From assembly GCA_011033025.1 (NCBI GenBank), contig WFMF01000481.1, positions 62,001 through 126,000 on the forward strand: 64,000 nucleotides of DNA, given 5' to 3'. The notes under the pieces are model-generated. The model did not search any database. It was not told the origin of the DNA and worked only from the letters and a program-made list of their open reading frames with translations. This stretch comes from Beroe forskalii (Eukaryota > Ctenophora > Nuda > Beroida > Beroidae). Positions 1 through 11,954 of this stretch are shown here, piece after piece (the first letter of the stretch is position 1; every line of letters begins with the position of its first letter). Both the position numbers and the translations under genes were made by a program.

Positions 1-854
1 ATCCCAAGAATTTTAAAACCCCAAATATGTGCTTGTTATTCGATCTCTGATTTACTTGACGATGTGTACACTTCACCACGACGTGCCGTCTATTATGATA
101 AGTGTTCCCTAACATCGGGGATATGTGCTTACAATCTGTAGGCCCCGTGTTAGAAGATAAGTACGGTATTATGACGTCATTGTCAGAGAATAACATGGTA
201 GTGTGATCATTTCAAATGGCATGTCTTTATCGAGCAGCGAGGATTTAATATGTCCATTATGTTGGGTATATTATGGCTGTTGATTTGAACACTGTAGTAT
301 GCTGATCAGCGCCATAGGTTGAGTTCATGAAGCTTTTGTAGTATTATACCATTCAGAGAATCTTTGTTACATAAAAATGAGAAACTCTTGATTTTTTGAA
401 AACTCTCAAATTGTCTCATAATATGAGGATAATGAATCTCAAACAGTCTCATATTTTCATTCTTAGGGACACTTACTCAGTTTTGCTGTATAATCTCATA
501 AGTACACCCTTATCACACAATATTACAGCAATATTACATCAATATTAGTGGAAGAACTGAAATATCTACATAAGGCGAGAAAATATTCCTATGAATTGAG
601 GGAACAAAGCACCTTTCACGCGTGCTTTTTGCCTCTTTACGTATGCTTACGTATGGAGTTATATCGCAATCCAATCCGCAAAATTCCATTAAATCTACGC
701 GTCAACATTCTATCCGATCATCTTTGAACACTCACTCTGCTCTGATGAAATCAGTGTCAATTGATCTTGCTCCTGCTATACACCGCACTCAATTAACACT
801 TCATAAACACTTGGCAGTGACCCTGAGACGCACATCATTGATCTCTACACAACA
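1..854. other. Intergenic, nothing recognised
   Basis: AT-rich unique-looking DNA. No open frame has recognisable protein similarity, and I see no RNA gene or element boundary. Confidence 0.5.
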
Positions 855-945
855 ATGCCGTTTTTGTGTGTTTGTGTGTAAGTGCGTGTGTTTGTGTGTA
901 AGTGCGTGTGTTTGTGTGTAAGAGCGTGTGTGTTTGTGTGTAGGC
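855..945. repeat. GT-rich ~20-bp minisatellite
   Basis: Three to four tandem copies of a unit close to TTTGTGTGTAAGTGCGTGTG, merging into less regular GT-rich DNA that continues to about 1550. The short open frames across it (Val/Cys rich) are products of the repeat, not genes. Confidence 0.85.
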
Positions 946-1906
946 GCCTATGTAAGAGTGTGTATGTGTATGTGTTTATTACAGTTCATATGTGTGTGGA
1001 TCTGCCTTTTGAACTGTGCCTGTGTACATGAGTAATATGTATACTGAGCTGTTCTTGTGAGTGCTGTACCTGTTTTTGTGTTCCAGTGGTGGTGTTCTGT
1101 GTTTTCAGTACCTTTAATTATGTGTACCTTTGTTTGTTCTTGTTACTGTTCGTATATCTGTGTTTGTTTGTACTTCTGTTTGTGTGCACCTATGTTTTGT
1201 GTATTGATCTACACGTGAGTGTATGCCGTATTATAACTCCCCCCTTCCTCCGTAGCCCTCATGAAAGTGCTGAACACTCCACAACCACCTCGCTGAGGCT
1301 ATGTTGAGCGTATTCCACGTCGTAAAGAGGGATGTGAGCCTGTATTATTATCCAGGAAACAATGTGTGTACCTGTGTGTATATTGTTTCCTTTTCTGAGT
1401 ACATTGTGTACATAGCAGTGTGTACTTTTCATGTTTTCTTCTATGTTTTTCCTGTTGTTAACAGTATAGTGTGTCTTGTATGTGTCCTCGTGTGTACCCT
1501 TGTGTATTGTTCAGGAACATGTTATCAGCACTCTGCTGACAGTTTGTACAGCATGTCCCTCTGAAGTTTGTGTGTAACATCTACTGCTGCATTCAGGATG
1601 GGTGGTTATCTCAATCTAAATCTTGGCTGTATAATCACATTCGTCGCAATAGCAATGTCCTGTAGCAATGTCCTACAATGTCCTACAATGAACATGTATA
1701 CCTTAAGATCACACTTCGATAGTCCGATGTATAAATGATATGACTTGTATATTAAATAAGAGTGCCTTACTCACCAATCATGGGTTACAATCGTGGAGGA
1801 AAGATCATGTATAGATCATACCCTCATTTCAGTGCATATGCCCTCAGTTCATTAATATATCAATAATACGCACCTCTCATACGTCACATACTGGAAATGG
1901 TGTCGC
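946..1906. other. GT-rich intergenic DNA
   Basis: No gene recognised. TGTGTA-type motifs are frequent to about 1560. The segment 1613-1660 matters because its exact inverted copy lies inside the minisatellite at 3590-3637. Confidence 0.5.
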
Positions 1907-2078
1907 AATGTACATTGTACCTATGGTAGTGTTACAATGTACATTGTACCTATGGTAGTGTTGCAATGTACATTGTACCTATGGCAGTGTTACAATGTAC
2001 ATTGTACCTATGGCAGTGTTGCAATGTACATTGTACCTATAGCAGTGTTGCAATGTACATTGTACCTATGGTAGTGTT
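1907..2078. repeat. 29-bp satellite, left part
   Basis: About six tandem copies of a 29-bp unit containing the palindrome CAATGTACATTG followed by TACCTATGGCAGTGTTG-type sequence. The array resumes in the same orientation at 4528, so the DNA between is an insertion into one array. Confidence 0.9.
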
Positions 2079-2243
2079 CATAGCTGCCAAACTGCCCTGT
2101 TTTTGACAGGGCGCCCTGTCATGCCCTGTTTTTGCCCTGTCTTTTGGCCCTTGCCCTGCGAAGCCCTTCTTTTGCTCTGCTTTTGGACCAATTTGCCCTG
2201 TTTCTGGGGCAAAAATACTCAGACTACCATTTTTGGGTCGCCT

Positions 2244-2286
<43 letters not shown>

Positions 2287-2289
2287 TCG

Positions 2290-4360
2290 CCGATTTCCAG
2301 AAATATACCTATTAATTTATTAGAGTATTAGGGACTGCCTCAGATGGAATTCGAAAATATACCTATTTGTCTATTTATCACCGTCTCGGCGCGGATAAAA
2401 TTTGGAAATATACCTATTAACTTATTAATCACTGTCTCAGATGGAAAAGGAAATATACCTATTCAAGTATTATTCACTGCATCCGGATGGAATTGGAAAT
2501 ATACCTAATAAGCACTGTCTCGGATGGAATTTGTAAATATACTTTTTTAGTATTAAGCGATAAGCACTGTCTCGGATGGAATTTGAAAATATATCTTTTT
2601 AAGCATTAAGCACTGTCTTGGATGGAATTTGAAAATATATCTTTTTAAGCACCGTCTCGGATGGAATTTGAAAATATTCCTTTATTAAAGTATTAAGCAC
2701 TGTCTCAGATGAAATCTGGAAATATACCTATTAAGCACTGACTCGGATGGAATTTGGAAATATACCTTTTAGGTATAAAGCACTGTCTCGGATGGAATTT
2801 GAAAATATACCTATTAAATTGACAAGCACTGACTCGGATGGAATTTGAAATATACCTTTTTAAATATTAAGCACTGTCTCGAGATAGAATTTGAAAATAT
2901 ACCTTTTAAGCATTAAGCACTGTCTTGGATGGAATTTGAAAAATATATCTTTTAAGCATTAAGCACCCCGTCTCGGATAGAATTTGAAAATATATGCCTT
3001 TTAAAATTTTAAGTATTAAGCACTGTCTCGGATGGAACTTGGAAATATACCTATTAAATTATTATTATGCACTGACTCGGATGGAATTTGAAATATCTTT
3101 TTAAGCATTAAGCACCGTCTCGGATGGAATTTGAAAATATTCCTTCAAAGTATTAACACTGTCTCAGATGAAATCTGGAAATATATACCTAATGCTTTTG
3201 ACTGTGGATGGTTTTGGAAATATACCTTTTTAGGTATTAAAAAGCACTGTCTCGGATGGAATTTGAAGAAAATACCTATTAAATATTAGCACTGACTCGG
3301 ATGGAATGGAAATATACCCTTTTTAAATATTAAGCACTGTCTCGGATAGAATTTGAAAATATACCTTTTAAAATTTTAAGTATTAAGCACTGTCTCGGAT
3401 GGAACTTGGAAATATACCTATTAAAATTATTATGCACTGACTCGGATGGAATTTGAAATATACCTTTTAAGTATTAAGCACTGTCTCGGATGAAATTTGG
3501 AAATATACTTATTAGGTATTAAGCACTGTCTCGGATAGAATTTGAAAATATACCTTTTTAAGTATTAAGCACTGTCTCGGATGAAATTTGGACATTGCTA
3601 TTGCGACGAATGTGATTATACAGCCAAGATTTAGATTAAGCACTGTCTCGGATGGAACTTGGAAATATACCTATTAAATTATTAAGCACTGACTCGGATG
3701 GAATTTGGAAATATACCTTTTTAAGTATTAATAAGCACTGACTCGGATGGAATTTGAAAATATACCTTTTTAAGTATTAAGCACTGTCTCGGATAGAATT
3801 TGAAAATATACCTTCTAAGTATTAAGCACAGTCTCGGATGAAATTTGGAAATATACCTATTAAGCACTGTTTCGGATGGAACTTGGAAATATACCTATTA
3901 AGCACTGACTCAGATGGAATTTGGAAATATTCCTATTAAATTCTTAAATTATCAATCACTGTTTCGGGTAGAATTTGAAAATATACCTTCTAAGTATTAA
4001 GCACAGTCTCGGATGAAATTTGGAAATATACCTATTAAGCACTGTTTCGAAGGATGGAACTTGGAAATATACCTATTAACACTGACTCAGATGGAATTTG
4101 GAAATATTCTATTAAATTCTTAAATTATCAAGCACTGTTTCGGGTAGAATTTGGAAATATACCTATTCAACTTTTGTCTCGGATGGATTTTTGGAAATAT
4201 ACCTATTAAGCACTGTCTCGGATGGATTTTTTGGAAATATACCTAATAAAGTAAAAATATACCTTATTGAGCACTGTGTTCATGAAATATGCCTGAAATT
4301 TACCTGAAATATACCTGAAAATCGGAAAATATACCCATTAAGCACTATCTCGGATGGCCT
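2290..4360. repeat. Minisatellite, ~35-60-bp units
   Basis: Roughly 45 degenerate head-to-tail copies of a unit centred on GCACTGTCTCGGATGGAATT, then GAAAATATACCTATTAA-type sequence. Spacing varies because the AT-rich linker (TTAAGTATTAA-like) differs in length. The array occupies almost the whole interior of the hAT-like element and is bounded by two poly-A runs. Confidence 0.9.
3590..3637 (-). repeat. 48-bp inverted copy of 1613-1660
   Basis: This segment breaks the minisatellite and is, base for base as I read it, the reverse complement of 1613-1660, which is ordinary single-copy DNA outside the element. Minisatellite sequence resumes directly on both sides. Confidence 0.85.
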
Positions 4361-4374
4361 TTCAGGGTGGCGTC

Positions 4375-4411
<37 letters not shown>

Positions 4412-4527
4412 TCGACACTTTTCAAAAAGATACATAGGCATATATGCCCTGTTTTTCACTGCATTTGCCCTGCTTTTTGGGCCATTTTTATGCCCTGTCA
4501 AGGAATTTCTAAAGTTTGGCAGCTATG

Positions 4528-4790
4528 GTAGTGTTACAATGTACATTGTACCTATGGCAGTGTTGCAATGTACATTGTACCTATGGCAGTGTTGCAATGT
4601 ACATTGTACCTATGGTAGTGTTACAATGTACATTGTACCTATGGCAGTGTTGCAATGTACATTGTACCTATGGCAGTGTTGCAATGTACATTGTACCTAT
4701 GACAGTGTTGCAATGTACATTGTACCTATGGTAGTGTTGCAATGTACATTGTACCTATGACAGTGTTGCAATGTACATTGTACCTATGAG
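4528..4790. repeat. 29-bp satellite, right part
   Basis: About nine copies of the same 29-bp unit as 1907-2078. Three copies make 87 bases, so the array stays open in more than one frame and gives a spurious repetitive 72-73-residue translation. Confidence 0.9.
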
Positions 4791-5229
4791 GTTATGTGTC
4801 AGAGGCGGTGTCCCTCCCTGTTATGGTGCCCATTGTTTTTTCAAAAAAATTCCCAAAACCCCTTTTTTTCCCAATTAAAGAGGGAAAAAATAAAAAAAAA
4901 TTGGAAAAGGGGAACCCTTTTCCCCAAAGAATTTTAGCTCGCTGGAATGTCCGATGCATGCTCACTGACAAGTTCAGTGTGTGTTGTCATGAATTATATA
5001 CACCCACGCTCCCTTACAATACCTTACAAGTTCCCCTCTCTCTTATCTGATGCGAGGCATGCCAGCATTAATAAGTCACATACACACTTTAATTATTATA
5101 TCGGAAGTTGCATGTACACTTCAACAGTAATTCGATGCCGCAGAGCTTCAGGCACAACCTCAATATATATAATATTACTGAAGTATATATTTTCTTCACG
5201 GGAACCCCGGCACGTTTTAGCGTAAGTTT
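4791..5229. other. Intergenic, nothing recognised
   Basis: Contains an A/T- and purine/pyrimidine-biased stretch (4830-4935) and otherwise unremarkable DNA. No supported gene. Confidence 0.4.
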
Positions 5230-5655
5230 CTTTGCTCTGTAGTATGCCTACACTCATGTAGGGAATGTATTATATCATGTACACACTGACTAATGTACAT
5301 TAGTGTACATAGATATGCAGTGTGTACAATGTGTAATTGATGTCTTATGACAGTGATCTGTTTCGTGCGCAAATTACATTGATGCAGTGTGCACAGTGTA
5401 CATTGATCTATTGATGTTTTATGTGTACACTGTACAGTGTACAATGTGTACTGATGTGTTGTGTGTCCAATATGACGCATCACGCAGTGTACATTGATGT
5501 TTTGCGTGTACAATGTACATGAATACATGATGTGTGTACACTATGTGTGTAATCGCTATAGTCCTGTTCACTGCTTGAGTGTACAATGTGTTAGCTCTAA
5601 TATCACACCACACACAGCACACTCACTCACTCACACACACACACACACAGCAATA
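5230..5655. repeat. TGTACA-rich degenerate repeat and (CA)n
   Basis: Irregular repetition of TGTACAGTGTACA/GTACATTGATG-like words, many self-complementary, ending in a short (CA)n run near 5625-5650. Open frames on both strands here are Cys/His/Thr-rich by-products. Confidence 0.7.
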
Positions 5656-7846
5656 GGAACTGCCACCTTGTTATGTTGAAGGTAGAAGAATTCACAGTGG
5701 CCGCGTACAGGAACATGGTGTGTATGACAGGTTGAGTTACAGCATAGTCACAGGAATGAATGCTGAGTGGCGTCGAATCGCAATTGTTTCCTACCAGCCA
5801 TGCCATACATCAAAAGTACTTTTCACAGCTTATAATCTCTCGTCTTCTTGTGCATGTTATAGAACTACTAAAGTGTAACACCATTCATGTGGTCGTGCTG
5901 TTCTGTCAGATAAATCCATCGAATATATATCTAGAATCTACTGAGCTACTGGTTTCAATACACGTAGGTGGTTTAAAATGACGGCATTGTTAGGACTTGA
6001 AATAGTGAATTGATGACGTCAGCTCCGTGTGATTTCCGTGTGCTGTTTGGCGTCCACGTTTCTTTGTCTCTGGAACGTATTATCGTATTAATGTGATCGA
6101 AGGAAGCAAGCTTGAGAGTTGACGTGTATTATCCTTCTTCTCGACAGAAGCTTCTGTTAAACTCCACTGTACGCGGTTAGTAGTTAGCTTGTATTGACGT
6201 CACAAGTTTTAAGAACCATTTTAATAGCTGAACTTTGATATGACGTCACTTTCGCATATTATCCCTCGCTTTGAGATGTTTTCCTAAGATAGTTTAACCT
6301 CCCCTCATATATGTTTCTAATATGCATTATGCATGATGTGTCATAATCTGTGGTTGGAATGTGGAATAACATGGTAAAAGTGTGAATAATACTAAAAAAG
6401 GTGGAATAATACGACAAAAAACTCTAAATAATACGTTTTTATTCAACCGGTATAACCCCACCACATGGTGAATAATATGCTGAATTGCACTCTCTCTCTC
6501 TCAGTACCCAGATGGTTACATATTATATATGCTATGTTTACATATCCGACAAGGCTTCCAGAAATTAATCAACATTAACTGTCACTTCACCACACACCAG
6601 AGCCAGAACGATTTAGTTGTGTAGGGTAACTGGTCATGTAGCATAATTCGTTGCCGGTTTTTAAGGAATAGCGAACACATAACCATAATTATGATTTAAC
6701 AGATCAGCTCGTCCCTTCGAGAAGATTCATTAGAAAATATGATCAGATTTAATCAGACATGATAATGATAATTGATATGATCAGATATGATAAAGACATA
6801 ATATATGCTATTCAGGGCCAGGCATATTATGATCACCAAGGTTGGGCATTTCAGGGCATTTTTCATCGCCCTCCTCTCTTGTTATCTCTATTGTCTACCC
6901 GACGACACGACCAAAATGTGGGACTTTATCTTCCACGTCTCGTCCTTTCATTTGATAGAAATTCGTCTGAAATCCAGCTGCAGCCTTACGAATTTTAAAC
7001 ATATCATAGCGGTACCATCCTGAAATCAGGTATCAGGCACCAGGACAATTTCACAACTCCGGTGAAAATCTGTAATTCAGAATCACTGTGTGCACCTCCA
7101 TATATAACTTCAGTGGCAGTTTCGTGTTCGGTTGGAGTGTTTGCCTACTTTATATTATCACTGACTTGTTGACATTCTACTACGCTCTGTCTCACCTCAC
7201 TTAACATAAATGCCTTTATTCTACGTAGTAGTTCTCTATATCCCTCGGACTTATTTCATTAACTTAGACGGCTTTTACATGAGTTCAAGGTTTTCCAAGG
7301 TGTGCTGTACCTCGAACAGCAATATAATTACTGCAGTCAGTTGGCAGTTAGCAGTGGAGTGGTAGCCGCCCCAAAAAACATTTAAATCCCTTTCAACCTA
7401 TATCAGATACCTACTTCTTGACCTCTTTGATGGGAATTTATTGATGTTTTACTCTGAGTATAAGGATATTTAACTACAGCGAGTTTACCAGGTACAATGT
7501 ACATCGACTGAGATCTTCTAGACTAAACTTGCGACTATCTTTGCATTTATGCTCGCTTCGAGTTCTATTAGTTCAGAATTATAAATCTGTTACACTTGTG
7601 CTCCATATTCCTATGTTATTTACTTTAATCTCCATCTATGGCGAATAATCCAGCATTATCAATGAATCATTTGCTGCACTTAATAGTATCATTTAATAGC
7701 TTTATCCCCCTAAAAGCCCTCGCACAAGCCTATTCGTCATATGAAAGTCTAGACATGAAGACATCCAAGCTCAATTTAGTATCCTTTTAATGGGTAAATT
7801 AAGCGCCAGTTGCTCTCCCGTTCTTCCCAGTTACTACTAAGGGTGG
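5656..7846. other. Intergenic, nothing recognised
   Basis: About 2.2 kb of AT-rich DNA with TGACGTCA-type words (near 6010 and 6240) but no recognisable exon, RNA gene or element boundary. Confidence 0.4.
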
Positions 7847-8044
7847 ATCATAAGCAAGGATCGACCGAGGGGCAGATTTCTGACCGAGGCCGAGGCCGAG
7901 GAAAACGAAAATCTGAAATTTCAACCGAGGCCGAGGCCGAGGAAAACGACGATCTAAAATTTTGACCGAGGCCGAGGCCGAGTCCTCGGTGCCCTAATTT
8001 GCACCGAGGCCGAGGCCGAGGCCGAGGATTTTGGTGGATATTTT

Positions 8045-8565
8045 GGTCGTATGAAAGTATACCAATGACCCCCTGCTGACCCCCTACTGACCCCCAGCTG
8101 ACCCCCTGCTGACCCCCTACTGACCCCCTGGTGAACCCCTACTGACCCCCTGGTGACCCCCTGGTGAACCCCTACTGACCCCCTACTGACCCCCCTGCTG
8201 ATTAACCCTCTATTGACCCCCTGCTGACCCCCTGGTGAACCCCTGGTGACCCCCTGGTGAACCCCTACGTTTAGGGTGCCTTGATCGAGTGGCAATTGAC
8301 CAATAAAGCGTCATTATAAGGCTGAGTGCTATTTTAAATGCTTTTAAAACATTCATGATATATGTTAGAATTATGATCAGGAAGTGGTCAGTAGGGGGTC
8401 AGTAGGGGGTCAGTAGGGGTTCACCAGGGGGTCACCAGGGGTTCACCAGGGGTTCACCAGGGGGTCAGTAGGGGTTCACCAGGGGGTCAGTAGGGGGTCA
8501 GTAGGGGGTCAGCTGGGGGTCAGTAGGGGGTCAGCAGGGGGTCATTGGTATACTTTCATACGACC
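8045..8565. mobile_element. Nested foldback element built of ~11-bp repeats
   Basis: Long inverted arms begin GGTCGTATGAAAGTATACC and end with its complement. The 8-bp direct repeat GATATTTT flanks it (8037-8044 and 8566-8573). The related element at 19537 has the uninterrupted sequence at this point (near 19720), so this is a demonstrated empty site. Both arms consist of units like ACCCCCTACTG and ACCCCTGGTGA; the centre (about 8290-8380) is AT-rich. The arms pair into a hairpin of ~200 bp or more. Translation of the arm gives only a Gly/Val/Gln-rich repeat. Confidence 0.85.
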
Positions 8566-9221
8566 GATATTTTCAACAATTTGAACGGATCACCACAGCT
8601 GCACCGTTTTGTTGGAAAAATTCAAAACTACTTTAGGAGGTGTATTTATATGAGATAAAATTTTGGTAAGTTGAAAACATGGAGATTTTCTCAATCATTA
8701 CTCTTGTTATCATATGATAATGACGTCATTTTGAACTGCCATGGTGTATGAAAAATGGGGATTTTTCTGAAATATCCCCAAATTACAACCTTTTATAAAT
8801 AAACCTCCTATAAATAAACCTCCTAAGGTAATTGAAATTGTTTTGTGGACCGTAGATCTTAACTGCATTATTTGTACTTATTATTCATCTTATCTGGACA
8901 AATGAAAGCACATTCCCCTGCAAGGGACCTGTATGAGACCTCAACGAGCATAATATAGCATAGTATACTATTTTTTTTAATTTTGAAGGTTTTACTTTTA
9001 TTCCAATAGTCGTACGGCCAATGACAGGAATCGAAGGATTCAAGTGTAAGCAAGCCAGTAATCAAATGACGGTTATTAAGGAAGTGTAATCCGTACTTTA
9101 TTCGCCCGAGACTACGCTGCAATGGGCATCTCCTCATTTAACCCTCCCGCACAGTTTCCTATACACTCGGCTGAGTGAACTGTCGGGCTGCATAGGCTCG
9201 AGATAAATCTCTCACCCTTAG

Positions 9222-9299
9222 CTCAGTGGTGCAAACCAGGATTCGAACTCAGAATCTTTGGATCCTATGCTCAAATCGATACCACTACACCACTGACCC
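9222..9299 (-). repeat. tRNA-derived SINE-like block, copy 1
   Basis: On the minus strand this reads GGGTCAGTGGTGTAGTGGTA, a pol III A-box-like region, and about 35 bp later GAGTTCGAATCC, a good B box (GGTTCGAATCC type). Acceptor and T stems do not pair well, so it is a tRNA relic or SINE head rather than a working tRNA gene. The block is shared with the second element copy at 21181-21259, so it was present before the copies separated. Confidence 0.6.
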
Positions 9300-9479
9300 T
9301 TTTTAGTAGGTAATAGGTATTGTTTTGTATGTTCATAGAAAGATAGAATACCTATAATACAAGACAAAGGCTTATAAAATTTGGTCTTGCAGGCATCTGT
9401 CTATTTCGACTTCTTTCACTTCTGTAGCCTAAATTTAGTGCTTAAGGTTTGGCGTTGCTTCCTATTTGACAACAGTTAG

Positions 9480-10400
9480 CAAGGTTCTAGGGGCGGTAGC
9501 CCCCACAAGCCAGACGTTCAGATAAGATTGAAAATTGGTGCCTCAAAAGAGCAAGAGGATTTCACTTCAATTCTTGCCTATTTTTTACAAGACTCTTCAA
9601 AGCAAAATCATGGTAGCAACGTAAGTACAATGCTGGGCAGGGGTCTGGGGGCGGCAGCCCCCAGAAGCCAGACGTTTAGATTAGATTAAAGTGGTACCTC
9701 AGTATGATTTCCACATCAATTCTTGACTATTTTCTACAAGACTCTTCAAGGAAAAATCACGGCAGCAACGTAAGTACCACAGTCCCTACAGTGTTAGGGT
9801 TCGGGGCAGCAGCCCCCCAAATGTGAAGCGTTTAGATTAGATTAAATTGGTTCCTCAATAGGATTTCACTTCAATTCTTGACTATTTTCGACGAGACTGG
9901 TCGGAGAAAAATCACCGCAGCGACTAAAGCACGGTATTAGGCGGGGCCCGGGGCGGCCTAGAACCAGACGTTTAGATTATAGATTAGATAATAGATTAGA
10001 TTAGATTGGTGCCTTAACAGGATTTCACTTCACCCTGCCCATTATCGACGAGACTGGTCGAAAAATCACGGCAGCCACTTAAGACGTGAATTAAATTGAA
10101 GCTCCTTGAATAGAATTTTATCAACATTTTACAATACCTGCCGAATTAAAATCGCGGGCAATAACTAACTAACTACTATACATAATGTTAAATGCTTATG
10201 GGGGTATGGTGCGGCAGCCAAACGTTCAGAGTAAGTGAAATTGAATTTAACCAATAGGTTTTCATTAATTTTTTGCATATCTAGGTACTATCCAGATGAC
10301 AATGGCCGCACTAAAAATCAAGGCAGTTTTTTAAAGTCTGAATAACTGCTTAAGCATGGGTATTGGGCGGCCCCTATAAGCCAGACGTTTGGCTAAGACT
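9480..10400. repeat. ~150-170-bp satellite inside hAT-like copy 1
   Basis: About six diverged tandem units, each starting with the small hairpin GGGGGCGGCAGCCCCC, followed by GAAGCCAGACGTTTAGATTA and a T-rich half ending in ATCACGGCAGCAACG-like sequence. Later units (after 10080) are decayed. Confidence 0.8.
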
Positions 10401-10808
10401 AAATTCAATTATCAGATTATAGACTAAATTTCTTCCTACCCATTTTTTCACTTTTGACGAGACTATTCAAATAAAAGGACGTCCGTTTGACTTCTATGAT
10501 GGCCACAGTTCATCAAATGTTTCAAGATCTTTCAAATAAATCATACTAGTTATTTTGGGCCTTTTTCAAATAAAATTCAGGTTTTCCTGCTATCAAATAT
10601 GGATATTTTCCTTTAAAATTCCTCGGTTAAATCCTCGGCAAATCTATAAAAACTCGGCCGAGGCCGAGGAGAATTGGGATTTAAAATGACCGAGGCCGAG
10701 GCATTCCGAGGATTTGCAATTCTGACCGAGGCCGAGGCCTCGGTGAAACCCCAATCCTCGGTGAAAACCGAGGCCGAGCCGAGGCCTCGGTCGATCCTTG
10801 ATCATAAG

Positions 10809-11736
10809 ACTTACCGAGGCCAATGTCTTGCCAGTAAAACCTTTAACAGGAAGCATGATGCTGGCCTAAACGGAATGCTATGTCTAGTGTATAGGGTGCC
10901 TATAGTCCTAAGATATTTGTGAATCAAAAAGCGATTTCAGAGGCAAAAAACAATTAAATCCTCCAATGATTTCACAAAGTGTTATTACTGAACAGTTAAA
11001 ATCCAACAAACAACACGCCAGGAAGTTTTCATCTGTCTCCTTAGACCATTGATCATGGCACCCTCATGTGTAATTGTGTATCCTATGTAACTTGCTAGTA
11101 GCTGTATCTCCATTCCTGCTTCCTTCCTTCTTGATCAGCTGATCTCCTCGGATAAGATACTCTCCCTTCGTATCGGGTATCCGAGGCTAATGCCCTGCCT
11201 ATATAATGTCATTTGTGGATGACAAATGATTAGGTCTTCTGCCCGAAACAACTTCAGTTGGAGTTCACTCATCTATAATAATATAACCGCTTCTCAAAAA
11301 TCGTAGTATCTGTGTATTTGTTAGGCATTTAGCTGAAAGTTATTTTGATATATCTCCCATTTGAAATCAAGATATTCTTGGAAACCGTAATTTATGTAGC
11401 CATCGGGATGGACGAATTGTGACCACATGAAAATCAGTAGTGTTTGTTTATAATAACATCCCTTGATACTTTGATCGGCTTTGAAAAGTATGTGCAGGAT
11501 TTCAAATAAAACATATTGTTTTCCCAATGCAGATTGCAGGACCACTTATGTTATCAGTTCACCACGTAGTGTTTTCTACTGATTGACCCAGGCATTTTTC
11601 GAAACTGAGAACCCTCAAACTTTGATGATACAATATTATTCATCAAAATAAAAATTTTCCAATAACATACTTATCATAGCTCGTGAACTGCAACAGTAGT
11701 TAGGAATCTAACCCTCATGCCCTGTGTAGGGGCAGA
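10809..11736. other. Intergenic, nothing recognised
   Basis: Unique-looking AT-rich DNA between the hAT-like element and a small coding fragment. No supported gene. Confidence 0.4.
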
Positions 11737-11954
11737 ATGTCACGGTTTGGGAACAGTGGTCACGATGACAGTCTGTTGAGCAGCATGGCAGCCAGACTCC
11801 GGGCTGTCGAGGAGGCTATCAACAGAACCGAATCATTGAGGACAAGGAGAAGAAGCTTCACCACTTCAGACAGTCACTGGGCCAGGATAAGTCGGACAAA
11901 CTCATTCTTCTCAAGGGTCAGGTGACACATGCCTTCAAACAGATTCAGGAGATG
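11737..11954 (+). pseudogene. Coiled-coil fragment, UBXN11-like, frameshifted
   Basis: From the ATG at 11737 the first ~30 residues include SGHDDSLLSSMAARLRAVEE. The coiled coil then continues in a different frame from about 11823 (QNRIIEDKEKKLHHFRQSL). A possible donor (ATG then GTAGAA) ends the coding stretch at 11954. From memory, the pattern of acidic 'HD-S/D-L' start, 'RL..LE', 'I..KD.KI..LE' and 'L...V..ME' resembles the N-terminal coil of UBXN11 (Socius), a UBX-domain protein linked to Rho signalling. This is inference. The frame change could be a real pseudogene lesion, an assembly error or an unseen micro-intron. No further exon was found. Confidence 0.3.

Larger units (their letters stand above)
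2079..4527. mobile_element. Non-autonomous hAT-like element with satellite core
   Basis: The ends are inverted repeats: CATAGCTGCCAAACT at the left and AGTTTGGCAGCTATG at the right. They are flanked by the 8-bp direct repeat GTAGTGTT (2071-2078 and 4528-4535), which is part of the interrupted 29-bp satellite. Removing the element restores a normal array. An 8-bp duplication with CA...TG ends fits hAT-superfamily transposition. Inside each end lies a GCCCTG-rich block and a homopolymer A run (2245-2284 and 4376-4409). The core is a minisatellite. No transposase is present. Confidence 0.75.
7855..10800. mobile_element. hAT-like element, CCGAGG family, copy 1
   Basis: Terminal inverted repeats CAAGGATCGACCGAGG and CCTCGGTCGATCCTTG bound the element. 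The perfect 8-bp direct repeat ATCATAAG flanks it (7847-7854 and 10801-10808), which is the hAT hallmark. Both ends carry subterminal (CCGAGG)n-rich blocks (7860-8035 and about 10620-10795). The interior holds a nested foldback element, a tRNA-like block and a ~160-bp satellite. No transposase frame is visible, so it is non-autonomous. A second copy at 19537 allows unit-by-unit comparison. Confidence 0.85.

Noticed and set aside
4516..4760. Repetitive proteins translated from the 29-bp satellite
   Set aside because: Open only because the satellite unit lacks stops in those phases. The translation is a 29-residue repeat with no ATG context or family.
7954..8295. 113-codon Gly/Val/Gln-rich minus-strand frame
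   Set aside because: It spans the boundary of the nested foldback and translates its 11-bp repeat.
9222..9299. Functional tRNA gene
   Set aside because: A and B boxes are present but the acceptor, anticodon and T stems pair poorly and the anticodon loop has the wrong length.
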